Below are positions 41,879 through 51,136 of a DNA stretch of 64,000 nt, piece by piece (position 1 is the first letter of the stretch; every line of letters begins with the position of its first letter). Below the pieces are notes generated by a model. It searched no databases, was not told the DNA's origin, and worked only from the letters and a program-made list of their open reading frames with translations. Position numbers and translations under genes: made by a program. The stretch comes from Amycolatopsis sp. MtRt-6 (GTDB taxonomy: Bacteria; Actinomycetota; Actinomycetes; Mycobacteriales; Pseudonocardiaceae): NCBI RefSeq assembly GCF_017308975.1, contig NZ_JADWPD010000044.1:1-64000 (forward strand), in the 5' to 3' direction.

Positions 41879-42160
41879 GTGATCACCGCGATCGTGTTGA
41901 TCCAGGCAGAGGCGGACGCGATCCCGGACGCGGCGCAGGCGATCGCCGACATCGAGGGGGTCGGCGAGGTCTACTCGTGCGCCGGGGACGTCGACCTCAT
42001 CGCCACGGTGCAGGTGTCCACGCACGAGGACCTGGCCGACCTGATCCCCGGCAAGATCGGGAAGGTGCCGGGCGTGCTGGACACCGTCACCCACATCGCG
42101 TTCCGGTCCTACAGCCGCGCCGACACCGAATCGGCCTTCTCGATCGGCGTCGAGGACTAG
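41879..42160 (+). CDS. Lrp/AsnC ligand-binding (RAM) domain protein
   Basis: The 93-residue protein is a stand-alone RAM domain (MITAIVLIQAEAD start, VYSCAGDVDLIATVQV, and GVLDTVTHIAFRSY end) without DNA-binding helix-turn-helix. GTG 41879 follows CTTGGAGG. Such proteins oligomerise and bind amino acids in known cases. Array D begins at its stop codon. Confidence 0.88.
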   Translation: MITAIVLIQAEADAIPDAAQAIADIEGVGEVYSCAGDVDLIATVQVSTHEDLADLIPGKIGKVPGVLDTVTHIAFRSYSRADTESAFSIGVED

Positions 42161-42245
42161 CGCCCCAATGTGGCCTTGGTTGCGTTCAACGCACCGAAGG
42201 CCACATTGGGTGCGTTGAACGCACCGAAGGCCACATTGGGGCGCT
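42161..42245. repeat. Array D: three 30-bp units, one inverted
   Basis: Units 42186-42215 and 42216-42245 are direct copies containing AACGCACCGAAGGCCACATT; 42161-42190 is an inverted copy that overlaps the first by a few bases. The junctions form palindromes TGCGTT-C-AACGCA and GTGCGTT-G-AACGCAC. The array can fold into long alternative hairpins. It begins at the stop codon of the RAM protein gene and precedes the qcrB terminator. Confidence 0.88.
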
Positions 42246-42295
42246 GGCACGGTGCCAATACGCAAGGCTGGATCCGAGATCGATCCACCAAACGA

Positions 42296-42329
42296 CCGAA
42301 GGCCACCTCCCGCGGGAGGTGGCCTTCGG
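42296..42329. terminator. Bidirectional terminator after qcrB
   Basis: A perfect 34-bp palindrome (17-base arm CCGAAGGCCACCTCCCG) begins 12 bases below the qcrB stop. Its first 11 bases, CCGAAGGCCAC, are identical to part of each array D unit. Confidence 0.85.
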
Positions 42330-42340
42330 CGTGGGTGGAC

Positions 42341-44023
42341 CTAGTGGTCCGACTGCTTCGCGCTCGACGCCGTCTCGGCGGAGTCGAACTCGCCGTGCTG
42401 GCCGTGCTGGCCGTTCTCGGCACCGGAGTGCCCGTTGCCGTGGGCCCGCTGCAGTGCCGCGGTTTCCTCGGCCGGGTCCGGCGACCAGAACGTGCCCGGC
42501 ACGGCCTGACCGGCCGAACCCAGCTTGTTCATCTTCTTCGGCACCGAAGCGCCCTGGTACTCGAGCGGGACCGCGTGGCCGTGGCTGTCCACGCCGGCCA
42601 GCGGCTGGTGGATCTCGATGAACTCACCGTGCGGCAGCCGCTTGATGATGCCCGTCTCGACGCCGTGCTCCAGCACCTCGCGGTCGGCCCGCTGCAGGCC
42701 CAGGCAGATGCGGTAGGTGAAGTAGTAGGCCAGCGGCGGCACGATCAGCACGCCGATGCGGCCCGCCCACGTCGTCGCGTTCAGGGAGATGTCGAACTGG
42801 TCGGCGATGATGTCGTTGAAGCCCGACAGCTCGATGACCATGAAGAAGCCCAGCGCCATCGCGCCCAGCGCCGTGCGGACCGGTGCGTCACGCGGCCGCT
42901 GGAGCAGGTTGTGGTGCGAGGTGTCCTTGGACAGCTTCCGCTCGATGAACGGGTAGCCCAGCAGCAGGCCGAACAGGATCGGCATGCCGACCGCGCCGGG
43001 GAAGAACACCGCCGGGATCGTGTAGTTCCCGAGGTAGACCTCCCACGCCGGCCAGATCCGGAGCATGCCGTCGGCCCAGGCCATGTACCAGTCGGGCTGC
43101 GAGCCCGCCGACACCTGCGCCGGGTTGTACGGACCGAAGTTCCACACCGGGTTGATCTGGAACAGGCCCGACATCAGCGCCAGCACACCCACGACCAGGG
43201 TGAAGAACGCCCCGCCCTTGAGCGCGAAGTACGGCATGATCCGGACGCCGACGACGTTGGTCTCCTTGCGGCGCACGCCCGGGAACTGCGTGTGCTTCTG
43301 GTACCAGACCAGCGCCAGGTGCGCGCCGACCAGCGCGAGCATGATGCCCGGCAGCAGCAGGATGTGCAGCGTGTACAGGCGCGGGATGATCTGGTCGCCG
43401 GGGAACTCCCCGCCGAACAGCGCCCAGTGGATCCAGGTGCCGGCCACCGGCACCGAGAGCACGATGCCCGACAGCGTCGCGCGGATACCGGTGCCCGACA
43501 GCAGGTCGTCCGGCAGCGAGTAGCCGAAGAAGCCCTCGAAGCAGCCCAGGATCAGCAGCAGGCCACCGATCACCCAGTTCGCCTCACGCGGCCGCCGGAA
43601 CGCGCCGGTGAAGAAGATGCGGAGCATGTGGACGGCCATGGACGCGACGAAGATCAGCGCGGCCCAGTGGTGCAACTGCCGCATGAACAGGCCGCCGCGG
43701 ACCTCGAACGAGATGTCCAGCGTCGTGCGGAACGCCTGCGACATCTCCAGGCCCTGCATGTTCTTGAAGCTGCCGTGGTAGACGACCTCCTGCATGGAGG
43801 GGTCGAAGAACAGCGTCAGGTACACACCGGTGAGCAGCAGGATGATGAAGCTGTAGAGCGCGATCTCGCCCAGCAGGAACGACCAGTGGGTCGGGAACAC
43901 CTTGTTCATCTGGTGCCGCAGGCCCTTGGCCAGGTGGTACCGCTGGTCCGCGTTGTTCGCGGCCTCGCCCAGGTGCCGCTCGACGGCGCTCGAGCCCTTG
44001 GTCGGCGTGGTGAGTGAACTCAT
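42341..44023 (-). CDS. qcrB: Cytochrome bc1 complex cytochrome b subunit
   Basis: The 560-residue integral membrane subunit of menaquinol:cytochrome c reductase carries two b hemes and the quinol sites. Heme histidines are expected in RQLHHWAALIFVASMAVHML and LYTLHILLLPGIMLALVGAH. It is long in the actinobacterial manner, with extra C-terminal helices and a hydrophilic His/Gly-rich tail. Its start overlaps the qcrA stop (ATGA). It is the target homologue of the Q203 class in mycobacteria. The bcc complex forms a supercomplex with the aa3 oxidase. Confidence 0.97.
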   Translation of the reverse strand: MSSLTTPTKGSSAVERHLGEAANNADQRYHLAKGLRHQMNKVFPTHWSFLLGEIALYSFIILLLTGVYLTLFFDPSMQEVVYHGSFKNMQGLEMSQAFRTTLDISFEVRGGLFMRQLHHWAALIFVASMAVHMLRIFFTGAFRRPREANWVIGGLLLILGCFEGFFGYSLPDDLLSGTGIRATLSGIVLSVPVAGTWIHWALFGGEFPGDQIIPRLYTLHILLLPGIMLALVGAHLALVWYQKHTQFPGVRRKETNVVGVRIMPYFALKGGAFFTLVVGVLALMSGLFQINPVWNFGPYNPAQVSAGSQPDWYMAWADGMLRIWPAWEVYLGNYTIPAVFFPGAVGMPILFGLLLGYPFIERKLSKDTSHHNLLQRPRDAPVRTALGAMALGFFMVIELSGFNDIIADQFDISLNATTWAGRIGVLIVPPLAYYFTYRICLGLQRADREVLEHGVETGIIKRLPHGEFIEIHQPLAGVDSHGHAVPLEYQGASVPKKMNKLGSAGQAVPGTFWSPDPAEETAALQRAHGNGHSGAENGQHGQHGEFDSAETASSAKQSDH

Positions 44024-45186
44024 GACTTACGCTCCCAAAAGGCCGGACCGATGGCCTCGATGAAGTCGCCTCGCGCGATCAAGTATCCCTCTTCGTCCAC
44101 CGTGATCGGTAGCTGGGCCAGCGGCCGCGTCGCCGGGCCGAAGATCGGCTTGGCGTAGTGGAGGGCGTCGAACTGCGACTGGTGGCACGGGCACAGGATG
44201 CGGTTGGTCCGCTGCTCGTACAGGGAGGTCGGGCAGCCGACGTGGCTGCAGATCTTCGTGTACGCGTAGTAGTCGCCGAAGTTGAAGTCCTCCTGGCCGG
44301 CCCGCTTGACCACCTTGGCGGCGTCGGTCGGGCGCAGGCGGATCAGCATGACCGGGTTGTCGACGCGCTTCAGCGCGGCGGCCAGCTTCTCGGCGTCGTT
44401 GCGCTCGGACTCCCGGAACGGGAACACCGTCTCCATCGCGCCCGCGTCGAGGTCCTCGGCCTTGACCAGCGAGATCTCGGTTTCATGGCCGTGCTCGACC
44501 TCGACCGGCTTGCCGGTGTCGCGACGCAGGTAGACCTTCTCGCCGGGGAAGTTCGGCTGCCAGCCGGTGTGCCACAGCGACTCGCGGTTCTCGGTGTCCT
44601 TCCACGGGTTCTTGATGAAGGACGCGATCGGCAGCGCCGCGGCCGCGAGGCCCAGCGCGCCGGCGCCGGCGATCGCCGAGCGCTTGATCAGCGAGCGGCG
44701 GGCGATGGTGCTGCGGTTCCCGGCGTCGGCCAGGTGCGCGAGGATCGTCGCGCGGTCGACCTCGGCCGACCCCGCGCCGCCGGCGTCGCTGCGCTCCTGC
44801 ACCGCGACCTCGGCGGGCACGAACTTCTTCGTGTACAGGATCACGCCGATGCCCAGGCCGAGGATGGCCAGGCCGAGCGTGATGCCGAGCATCGGGGTGT
44901 AGAGGCTGTACCAGAAGTGGCCGCTCTCGTTGTCCGGCGCCTCGTACTTCCACGGCCACCAGATCAGCGAAACGACGAACCCGATCCCGGCCAGCGCGGA
45001 CAGGCCGAACCAGAACGCGACCAGGCGCTCGGCGCGCTTCTCCGCGCGGGTGCCCTCCACGGGCCACGGGGTCGGGTACTCGACGATCTCGACGCCGTCG
45101 AGCGCCCCGCCCAGCTTGACCAGCTGGTCCCGGTCCATCTCAGCCAGTTCCGCCTCCGTCGGCGGCTTCGGCCCCTCGGCACTCAT
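44020..45186 (-). CDS. qcrA: Cytochrome bc1 complex Rieske iron-sulfur subunit
   Basis: ATG 45186 overlaps the qcrC stop. The 388-residue protein has three membrane helices (about 65, 105 and 190), a feature of actinobacterial QcrA, and the C-terminal Rieske domain with CSHVGC and CPCHQSQFD ligating the [2Fe-2S] cluster. It passes electrons from quinol to the diheme cytochrome QcrC. Confidence 0.96.
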   Translation of the reverse strand: MSAEGPKPPTEAELAEMDRDQLVKLGGALDGVEIVEYPTPWPVEGTRAEKRAERLVAFWFGLSALAGIGFVVSLIWWPWKYEAPDNESGHFWYSLYTPMLGITLGLAILGLGIGVILYTKKFVPAEVAVQERSDAGGAGSAEVDRATILAHLADAGNRSTIARRSLIKRSAIAGAGALGLAAAALPIASFIKNPWKDTENRESLWHTGWQPNFPGEKVYLRRDTGKPVEVEHGHETEISLVKAEDLDAGAMETVFPFRESERNDAEKLAAALKRVDNPVMLIRLRPTDAAKVVKRAGQEDFNFGDYYAYTKICSHVGCPTSLYEQRTNRILCPCHQSQFDALHYAKPIFGPATRPLAQLPITVDEEGYLIARGDFIEAIGPAFWERKS

Positions 45187-46001
45187 GCCTTCGATCCAAT
45201 CCACAACGTCACGCCGACCAGCGCGGCGATCCCGACGATAAAGGCGATGACGCCCTCCGAAGCGGGGCCGACCCCGCCGAGGCCGGCACCACCCGGGTCA
45301 TTGTTGCCGTCCGACACCGACTTCACGTAGGCGACGATGTCCTTCTTCTCCTCCGGCGACAGCTGCCGGTCGGAGAACTTCGGCATGTTCTGCGGACCGG
45401 TGAGCATGGCCGTGTAGATCTGCTCTTCGCTGGCCGGGTCCAGGTTCGGCGCGTACTTGCCCGCCGACAGCGCACCGCCGCGGCCGGTGAAGTTGTGGCA
45501 CGACGCGCAGTTGAGGCGGAACAGCTCGCCACCGCGGGCCGGGTCGTCGCCGCGCAGGGCCTCGCCCTTCTCCGCGGGACGCTGGACGCCGCCGCCGTGC
45601 GCCTGGATGTAGGCGCCGACCGCGTCGATCTCGGCCTCGGTCAGCTTCGGCGGCTTCCGCGCGGCCTGCGCCTCCTGGCGCGCGGCCGGCATGCGGCCCG
45701 AAGAAGTCTGGAAGTACACCGCGGCGTCGCCGATGCCGATCAGGCTCGGCCCGCGGTCCTGCACGCCCTCGAGGTTGGCGCCGTGGCAGGCGATGCAGGT
45801 GTTGTTGTAGACCTGCTCGCCGAGGCGCAGCTGCGCCGGCGTGCCCTGGGCCTGCGCGGTCTGCGGCTCCGGCACGAGCAGGGCGTAGCCGGCGCCGGCG
45901 CCCACCAGCGCGATACCGAGCGCGAGCAGGCCGGCGAACCGCCTCCGCAGCTTCGACCGCGCGCGGTAACGGCGCTCCGAGGACTTGGTGCTGGTGGTCA
46001 T
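45183..46001 (-). CDS. qcrC: Diheme cytochrome c subunit of bc1 complex
   Basis: The 272-residue protein has two heme-binding motifs, CIACH (about residue 72) and CASCH (about 175), an N-terminal membrane segment after a basic stretch, and a C-terminal membrane helix. In actinobacteria this covalent diheme subunit replaces soluble cytochrome c and hands electrons to subunit II of the aa3 oxidase. First of the coupled qcrC-qcrA-qcrB genes, 61 bases after ctaE. Confidence 0.96.
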   Translation of the reverse strand: MTTSTKSSERRYRARSKLRRRFAGLLALGIALVGAGAGYALLVPEPQTAQAQGTPAQLRLGEQVYNNTCIACHGANLEGVQDRGPSLIGIGDAAVYFQTSSGRMPAARQEAQAARKPPKLTEAEIDAVGAYIQAHGGGVQRPAEKGEALRGDDPARGGELFRLNCASCHNFTGRGGALSAGKYAPNLDPASEEQIYTAMLTGPQNMPKFSDRQLSPEEKKDIVAYVKSVSDGNNDPGGAGLGGVGPASEGVIAFIVGIAALVGVTLWIGSKA

Positions 46002-46062
46002 CTTGCGGCAACCCTTGCTGTCAGTTCAGGCCGATGGTGAAGGTGGTGGCGGCTGGGCGGAG

Positions 46063-46686
46063 CTACGGAAGGAGGTAGATCACACCGAACAGGCCGACCC
46101 ACACGATGTCGACGAAGTGCCAGTAGTAGGACACGACGATCGCCGACGTGGCCTGGGCGGGCGTGAACTTGCTCAGTTTCGTGCGGATGAGCAGGTACAC
46201 GAAGGCGATGAGCCCGCCGATGACGTGCAGGCCGTGGAACCCGGTCGCGAGGTAGAAGACCGTGCCGAACGGGCCGGACGGGATCGTCAGCCCCTCTTCG
46301 ACCAGGGTGTGGTACTCGTTGGCCTGGCCGCCGACGAAGATCGCGCCCATGATCAACGTGATGATGTACCAGCGGCGCAGCCCGTAGACGTCGCCGCGCT
46401 CGGCGGCGAACACGCCGAACTGGCAAGTCAGCGAGGACAGCACGAGGATCACCGTGAACGGGATCGCGTACGCCACGTCGAGGTGGAACGGCTCGCCGTG
46501 CAGCGGTGGTGGCCACGCGCCGGACGAGTTCTGCGCCTTGACGGTGAAGAACATCGCGAACAGTCCGGCGAAGAACATCAGCTCGCTGGAAAGCCACACG
46601 ATGGTGCCGACACTGACCATGTTCGGCCGGTTCAGCGAGTGGACCCGCTGACTGATGGTGGGAGCTGCCGTTGTCACGCGTCGCAT
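46063..46686 (-). CDS. ctaE: Cytochrome c oxidase subunit III
   Basis: ATG 46686 has AGAGGA 5 bases upstream. The 207-residue protein has five hydrophobic helices; TIVWLSSELMFFAGLFAMFF begins the first, with the subunit III Glu, and GFHGLHVIGG and SYYWHFVDIVWVGLF are conserved family motifs. It starts the ctaE-qcrCAB operon and is divergent from the hypothetical gene at 46782. Confidence 0.96.
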   Translation of the reverse strand: MRRVTTAAPTISQRVHSLNRPNMVSVGTIVWLSSELMFFAGLFAMFFTVKAQNSSGAWPPPLHGEPFHLDVAYAIPFTVILVLSSLTCQFGVFAAERGDVYGLRRWYIITLIMGAIFVGGQANEYHTLVEEGLTIPSGPFGTVFYLATGFHGLHVIGGLIAFVYLLIRTKLSKFTPAQATSAIVVSYYWHFVDIVWVGLFGVIYLLP

Positions 46687-46781
46687 TATGTCCTCTCGCA
46701 CCACCGCTCCGCCGGGTGGGTCCACGGCGGGTCGTCTGCGTAACCGATCACACCGGATGCCCGGGAAGGTGAGAGCTACTC

Positions 46782-47195
46782 ATGGGTTTACTCGACCGCC
46801 TGCTTGACCTGGTCAAGAAGCGGGAAACGCCCGGTCTGACGCCTGAGACGCCGGGGCTGGAGATCGTCGCCGAGGCCTTCGACCCGGTCGTCGCGGACTC
46901 CGCCGTGCTCGCCGGTTCACCTGCTTGGGTCAGCACGGCACCGGCCGTTCTGCGGCACCACTTGCTGCTGCCGCCGGACCGGCTCGCCGAGGCGGCGTCG
47001 ATCCTCGCCCAGGACGGCTATGAGCTGCGGGAACAGGCTCCTTCGGAGGGGCTGGCGCGGGTACTCGCGGTCCGCGTCCAGGTGCTCGACGCCCTGCACT
47101 GCGCCCAGGAACGCTCCCGGATGGCGGGTCTCGCGCAACGATTGGGCGGCGACGCGCTCGGCTGGGACGCGCAACAGCCGGAGCCGACCGCGTGA
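46782..47195 (+). CDS. Conserved actinobacterial protein of unknown function
   Basis: The 137-residue soluble protein starts at ATG 46782 with a GGTGAGAG region upstream. The N-terminus (MGLLDRLLDLVKKRETPG) looks amphipathic; the rest is alpha/beta with LLLPPDRLAEAASILAQDGY resembling a ligand-binding helix-strand unit. It is divergent from ctaE and followed by a receiver-like gene. No family recognised. Confidence 0.7.
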   Translation: MGLLDRLLDLVKKRETPGLTPETPGLEIVAEAFDPVVADSAVLAGSPAWVSTAPAVLRHHLLLPPDRLAEAASILAQDGYELREQAPSEGLARVLAVRVQVLDALHCAQERSRMAGLAQRLGGDALGWDAQQPEPTA

Positions 47196-47254
47196 TGTCG
47201 GTCTCTGCCGATACGATCGGCGGAGACGTACATCGCGAGACGGAGGCGTGCTCA

Positions 47255-47665
47255 ATGGGCGAGCGGTCGATGCGGGTCCTGGTGTTCAGCCACAAGGCGG
47301 AGGTGCGCGAGGCGATCGTGAACGCGGTCGGCCGGCGGCCCGCCGCCGACCTGGCGCGCGTGGACTACGTCGAAGCGGCCGGGATCGCCGACGTGCTGTC
47401 CGAGGTGGACGCGGGCAACGTCGACCTGGCGATCCTCGACGGCGAGGCGCAGCCGACCGGCGGCATCGGCCTGTGCCGGCAGCTCAAGAGCGAAATCACC
47501 GACTGTCCGCCGATCGTGGTCGCCGTGCGGCGCAAGGACGACCGCTGGCTGGCCACCTGGTCGCAGGCGGACGCCGTGCTGGTGCACCCGCTGGACCCGC
47601 TGACCGCCGCGGAGACCGTCGCCGACGTGCTGCGCGCGCGACGGGTCCCCGTCGTGAACGGCTGA
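47255..47665 (+). CDS. Stand-alone receiver-like protein (atypical)
   Basis: ATG 47255 follows GGAGG by 8 bases. The 136-residue protein has the receiver fold order (MRVLVFSHKAEVREAI; DLAILDGEAQP; PPIVVAVRRKDD). Asp62 corresponds to the phosphorylated Asp, but the usual acidic pair after strand 1 is replaced by Ser-His (FSHKAE), so metal binding and phosphorylation are doubtful. No output domain or kinase is adjacent. It lies 5 bases before trpD and may share its transcript. Confidence 0.75.
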   Translation: MGERSMRVLVFSHKAEVREAIVNAVGRRPAADLARVDYVEAAGIADVLSEVDAGNVDLAILDGEAQPTGGIGLCRQLKSEITDCPPIVVAVRRKDDRWLATWSQADAVLVHPLDPLTAAETVADVLRARRVPVVNG

Positions 47666-47670
47666 GCCCG

Positions 47671-48697
<1,027 letters not shown>

Positions 48698-48705
<8 letters not shown>

Positions 48706-49588
48706 CCTTCACCCGCTGCTTTTCGGTCCGGCGGCTGCGCTGCGGTGCCAGCGCGGCCGCCAGGACCGCGAGCATGCCCAGCGCCTCGAGCCAGCTGGGG
48801 CGGTGGCCGTAGCAGGCGATGTCCACCAGGACCGCGACCACCGGGTACAGGTAGGACAGCAGCGCCACCGTCGTGGTCGGCAGCTTGCCGATGCTCGCGT
48901 ACATCAGCACGTACATCAGTGCCGTGTGGACGGTCCCGAGCAGCACCAGCCAGAGCAGCCCCGACGTCGTCGACGGCAGCGGCGTGATCAGCAGCGCAGG
49001 CGCCAGCACGAGCGCGCCCACCGTCGTCTGCACGGCGGCCAGCAGGTGCGGGCGGATGTGCTTCAGCTGCTTCGCGACGAAGGACGCTCCAGCGTACAAG
49101 ACCGCCGCGCCGAGCGCGAGCGCGATGCCGGCGAGCTGGACCGGCTTGCCGTCCTCGCCGTGGGCGGACAGCGAGATCACCGCCACTCCCCCGAACGCGA
49201 TCGCGGCCCGGGCGAGGTGGCTCTTGGCGACCTTCTCGCCGAGGAAGGCCGCCGCCAGGCCGACCAGGATCAGCGGCTGGGTGTGGTAGACGACCGTGCT
49301 GACCGAGATCGACGACAGCGCGTACGACGCGAACAGCAGCACCCAGTTCCCGACCAGGAACAGCCCGCCCAGCACCGCCAGGCCGAGGTCGCGGCGGGAC
49401 GGCCGCCAGGCCCGCAGCCAGCCGCGGGAGAGGCACCAGAGCACGAGCAGCGCGCCGCCGACGAAGCAGCGGGCGAAGGCCACGGCGGGGGCGGCCGCGC
49501 CGCTCTCGAGGACGACGGCGCCGATCGTGCCGGACATCGCCATCGCCGCGGACCACTGGAGCAGCGGGCGGGTTTCCGAATTCGTCAT
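48698..49588 (-). CDS. EamA/DMT-family transporter
   Basis: ATG 49588 starts a 296-residue protein with ten hydrophobic helices arranged as two EamA repeats, the second beginning LAGIALALGAAVLYAGASF. FASYALSSISVSTVVYHTQP and LLSYLYPVVAVLVD are the paired helix ends of the two repeats. Likely an exporter or importer of a small metabolite; substrate unknown. Divergent from a GlxA/AraC regulator, which may control it. Confidence 0.88.
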
Positions 49589-49624
49589 GCGACCAGGTTC
49601 GTCGCGCGGGCGGAGGTCAACCAG

Positions 49625-49638
49625 TGTCAGAGATGACA
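49625..49638. promoter_or_regulatory. Palindrome in EamA-regulator gap
   Basis: TGTCA-GAGA-TGACA is a perfect short inverted repeat in the 82-base gap between the divergent genes, with a further TGTGACA at 49654-49660. It is a candidate operator for the AraC-type regulator. Confidence 0.4.
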
Positions 49639-49670
49639 ACGGCCGCAAAACTTGTGACAGACTGGCCGGC

Positions 49671-50630
49671 ATGGACGTCAAGCGGGTCGCCGTGGTGCTC
49701 GCCGACCGCGTTTCGCCGTTCGAGCTGGGCGTCGCGTGCGAGGTGTTCGGCACCGACCGCAGCGCCGACGGCATCGAGGGCTGGGACTTCGGCGTCTGCT
49801 CGCCGGCCGGGGCCGCGGTCGAGAGCTGGTCCGGGTTCGGGCTGGCCGGCCTGCGTGACCTGGACTTCGCGGCGTCGGCCGACCTGCTGATCGTGCCGAC
49901 GTGCGCGCCCCGGACCGCGCCGCCGCCCGAACCGGTGCTGGACGTCCTGCGCGACGCCGCCGGGCGGGGCGCGTGGGTGGCGGGGTTCTGCGCGGGAGTC
50001 TTCTCCCTGGGCTACGCGGGCCTGCTCGACGGCCGCCGCTGCACGGTCCACTGGGTGTACGAGGCGGAGTTCCGCGCTCGCTTCCCGGCGGCCCAGGTGG
50101 ACCCGCAGGCGCTGTACGCCGACGACGGCGGCGTCCTGACCAGCGCGGGCACGGTCGCGGCGGTCGACCTGTGCCTGCACCTGGTCCGGCGGCTGCGTGG
50201 CGTCGCGGCGGCCACGACGCTGGCCCGGCGGATGGTGGCGGCCCCGCACCGCGCGGGCGGCCAGGCGCAGTTCGTCCAGGCGCCCGTGCCGGCGACGGCG
50301 GCGGGTGACGACGCCGTGGTCGCGGAGGCCCTGGAGTGGGTGGAGCGGCGGCTGGACCAGCCGTTCACGGTGGCGGAGCTGGCCCGCCGCAGCGGCCTGG
50401 GCGAGCGGACGTTCCTGAGGCGCTTCTCGGCGGCCACGGGCACCACGCCGCACCGCTGGCTGACCGAGCGGCGGCTGGACCGCGCCCAGGCGCTGCTGGA
50501 GGAGGGCGGCCTCTCGGTGGAGGACATCGCGACGGCGTGCGGGTACGCCTCGGCGGCCGCGCTGCGGCACCAGTTCAGCCGCCTGCGGGGCACGAGCCCG
50601 TCGTCCTACCGGACGGCTTTCCGCGGCTGA
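49671..50630 (+). CDS. GlxA/FtrA-family AraC-type regulator (DJ-1/PfpI + HTH)
   Basis: The 319-residue regulator has an N-terminal DJ-1/PfpI-like domain (about 5-185, with the elbow-type AGFCAGVFSLGYAGLL) and a C-terminal AraC double helix-turn-helix (about 220-315: FTVAELARRSGLGERTFLRR and DIATACGYASAAALRHQF). The Cys of the elbow is kept. Effector unknown. Divergent from the EamA transporter. Confidence 0.9.
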   Translation: MDVKRVAVVLADRVSPFELGVACEVFGTDRSADGIEGWDFGVCSPAGAAVESWSGFGLAGLRDLDFAASADLLIVPTCAPRTAPPPEPVLDVLRDAAGRGAWVAGFCAGVFSLGYAGLLDGRRCTVHWVYEAEFRARFPAAQVDPQALYADDGGVLTSAGTVAAVDLCLHLVRRLRGVAAATTLARRMVAAPHRAGGQAQFVQAPVPATAAGDDAVVAEALEWVERRLDQPFTVAELARRSGLGERTFLRRFSAATGTTPHRWLTERRLDRAQALLEEGGLSVEDIATACGYASAAALRHQFSRLRGTSPSSYRTAFRG

Positions 50631-50638
50631 AAAACGAA

Positions 50639-50670
50639 ACCGGCCGCCGCACCGAAGTGCGACGGCCGGT
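50639..50670. terminator. Bidirectional terminator
   Basis: A 13-bp stem with one mismatch (ACCGGCCG and CGCAC with complements) and CGAA loop lies between the convergent AraC-type regulator and ctaF. Confidence 0.8.
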
Positions 50671-50684
50671 CCGGCGAGTGAAAC

Positions 50685-51104
50685 TCAGTCGTGCGACGGC
50701 CCCGTGTGGTACTCGAACACCAGCCCGCCGATCGTGATGAGCAGCGCGACCAGCGCGATGACCAGCAGCCAGATGTGGAAGAACGCCAGCGCCACGGCAC
50801 CGAGCGCCGCGGTGGCCGCCATGCCGACCGGCCAGTAGCTGCCCGGGCTGAAGAAGCCCAGCTCGCCCGCGCCGTCGCTGATCTCGGCGTCCTCGCGGTC
50901 CTCCGGGCGCGGCTCGATCCGGCGCGCGACGAACTGCAGGTAGCTCCCGGCCAGGAACGCCAGGCCACCGGTGAGGAACAGCGCGACGATGCCCACCGGC
51001 TCGGCACCGTGGGTCGCGGCCAGCGCGGTCCACACCCAGTACACGCCGGCCATGAACACGGCGAAGATCGCCACGATGAAGAAGATGCGGGCTTCGACCT
51101 TCAT
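50685..51104 (-). CDS. ctaF: Cytochrome c oxidase subunit IV (actinobacterial)
   Basis: The 139-residue protein has four hydrophobic helices and PRPEDREDAEISDGAGELGF between the second and third, the signature of the actinobacterial subunit IV of aa3 oxidase. Start ATG 51104, 32 bases after ctaC and clearly in the same operon. It ends at the bidirectional hairpin. Confidence 0.93.
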   Translation of the reverse strand: MKVEARIFFIVAIFAVFMAGVYWVWTALAATHGAEPVGIVALFLTGGLAFLAGSYLQFVARRIEPRPEDREDAEISDGAGELGFFSPGSYWPVGMAATAALGAVALAFFHIWLLVIALVALLITIGGLVFEYHTGPSHD

Positions 51105-51136
51105 GGTCTTTTCCTACTCCTGTGTCTCGCCGGCCG

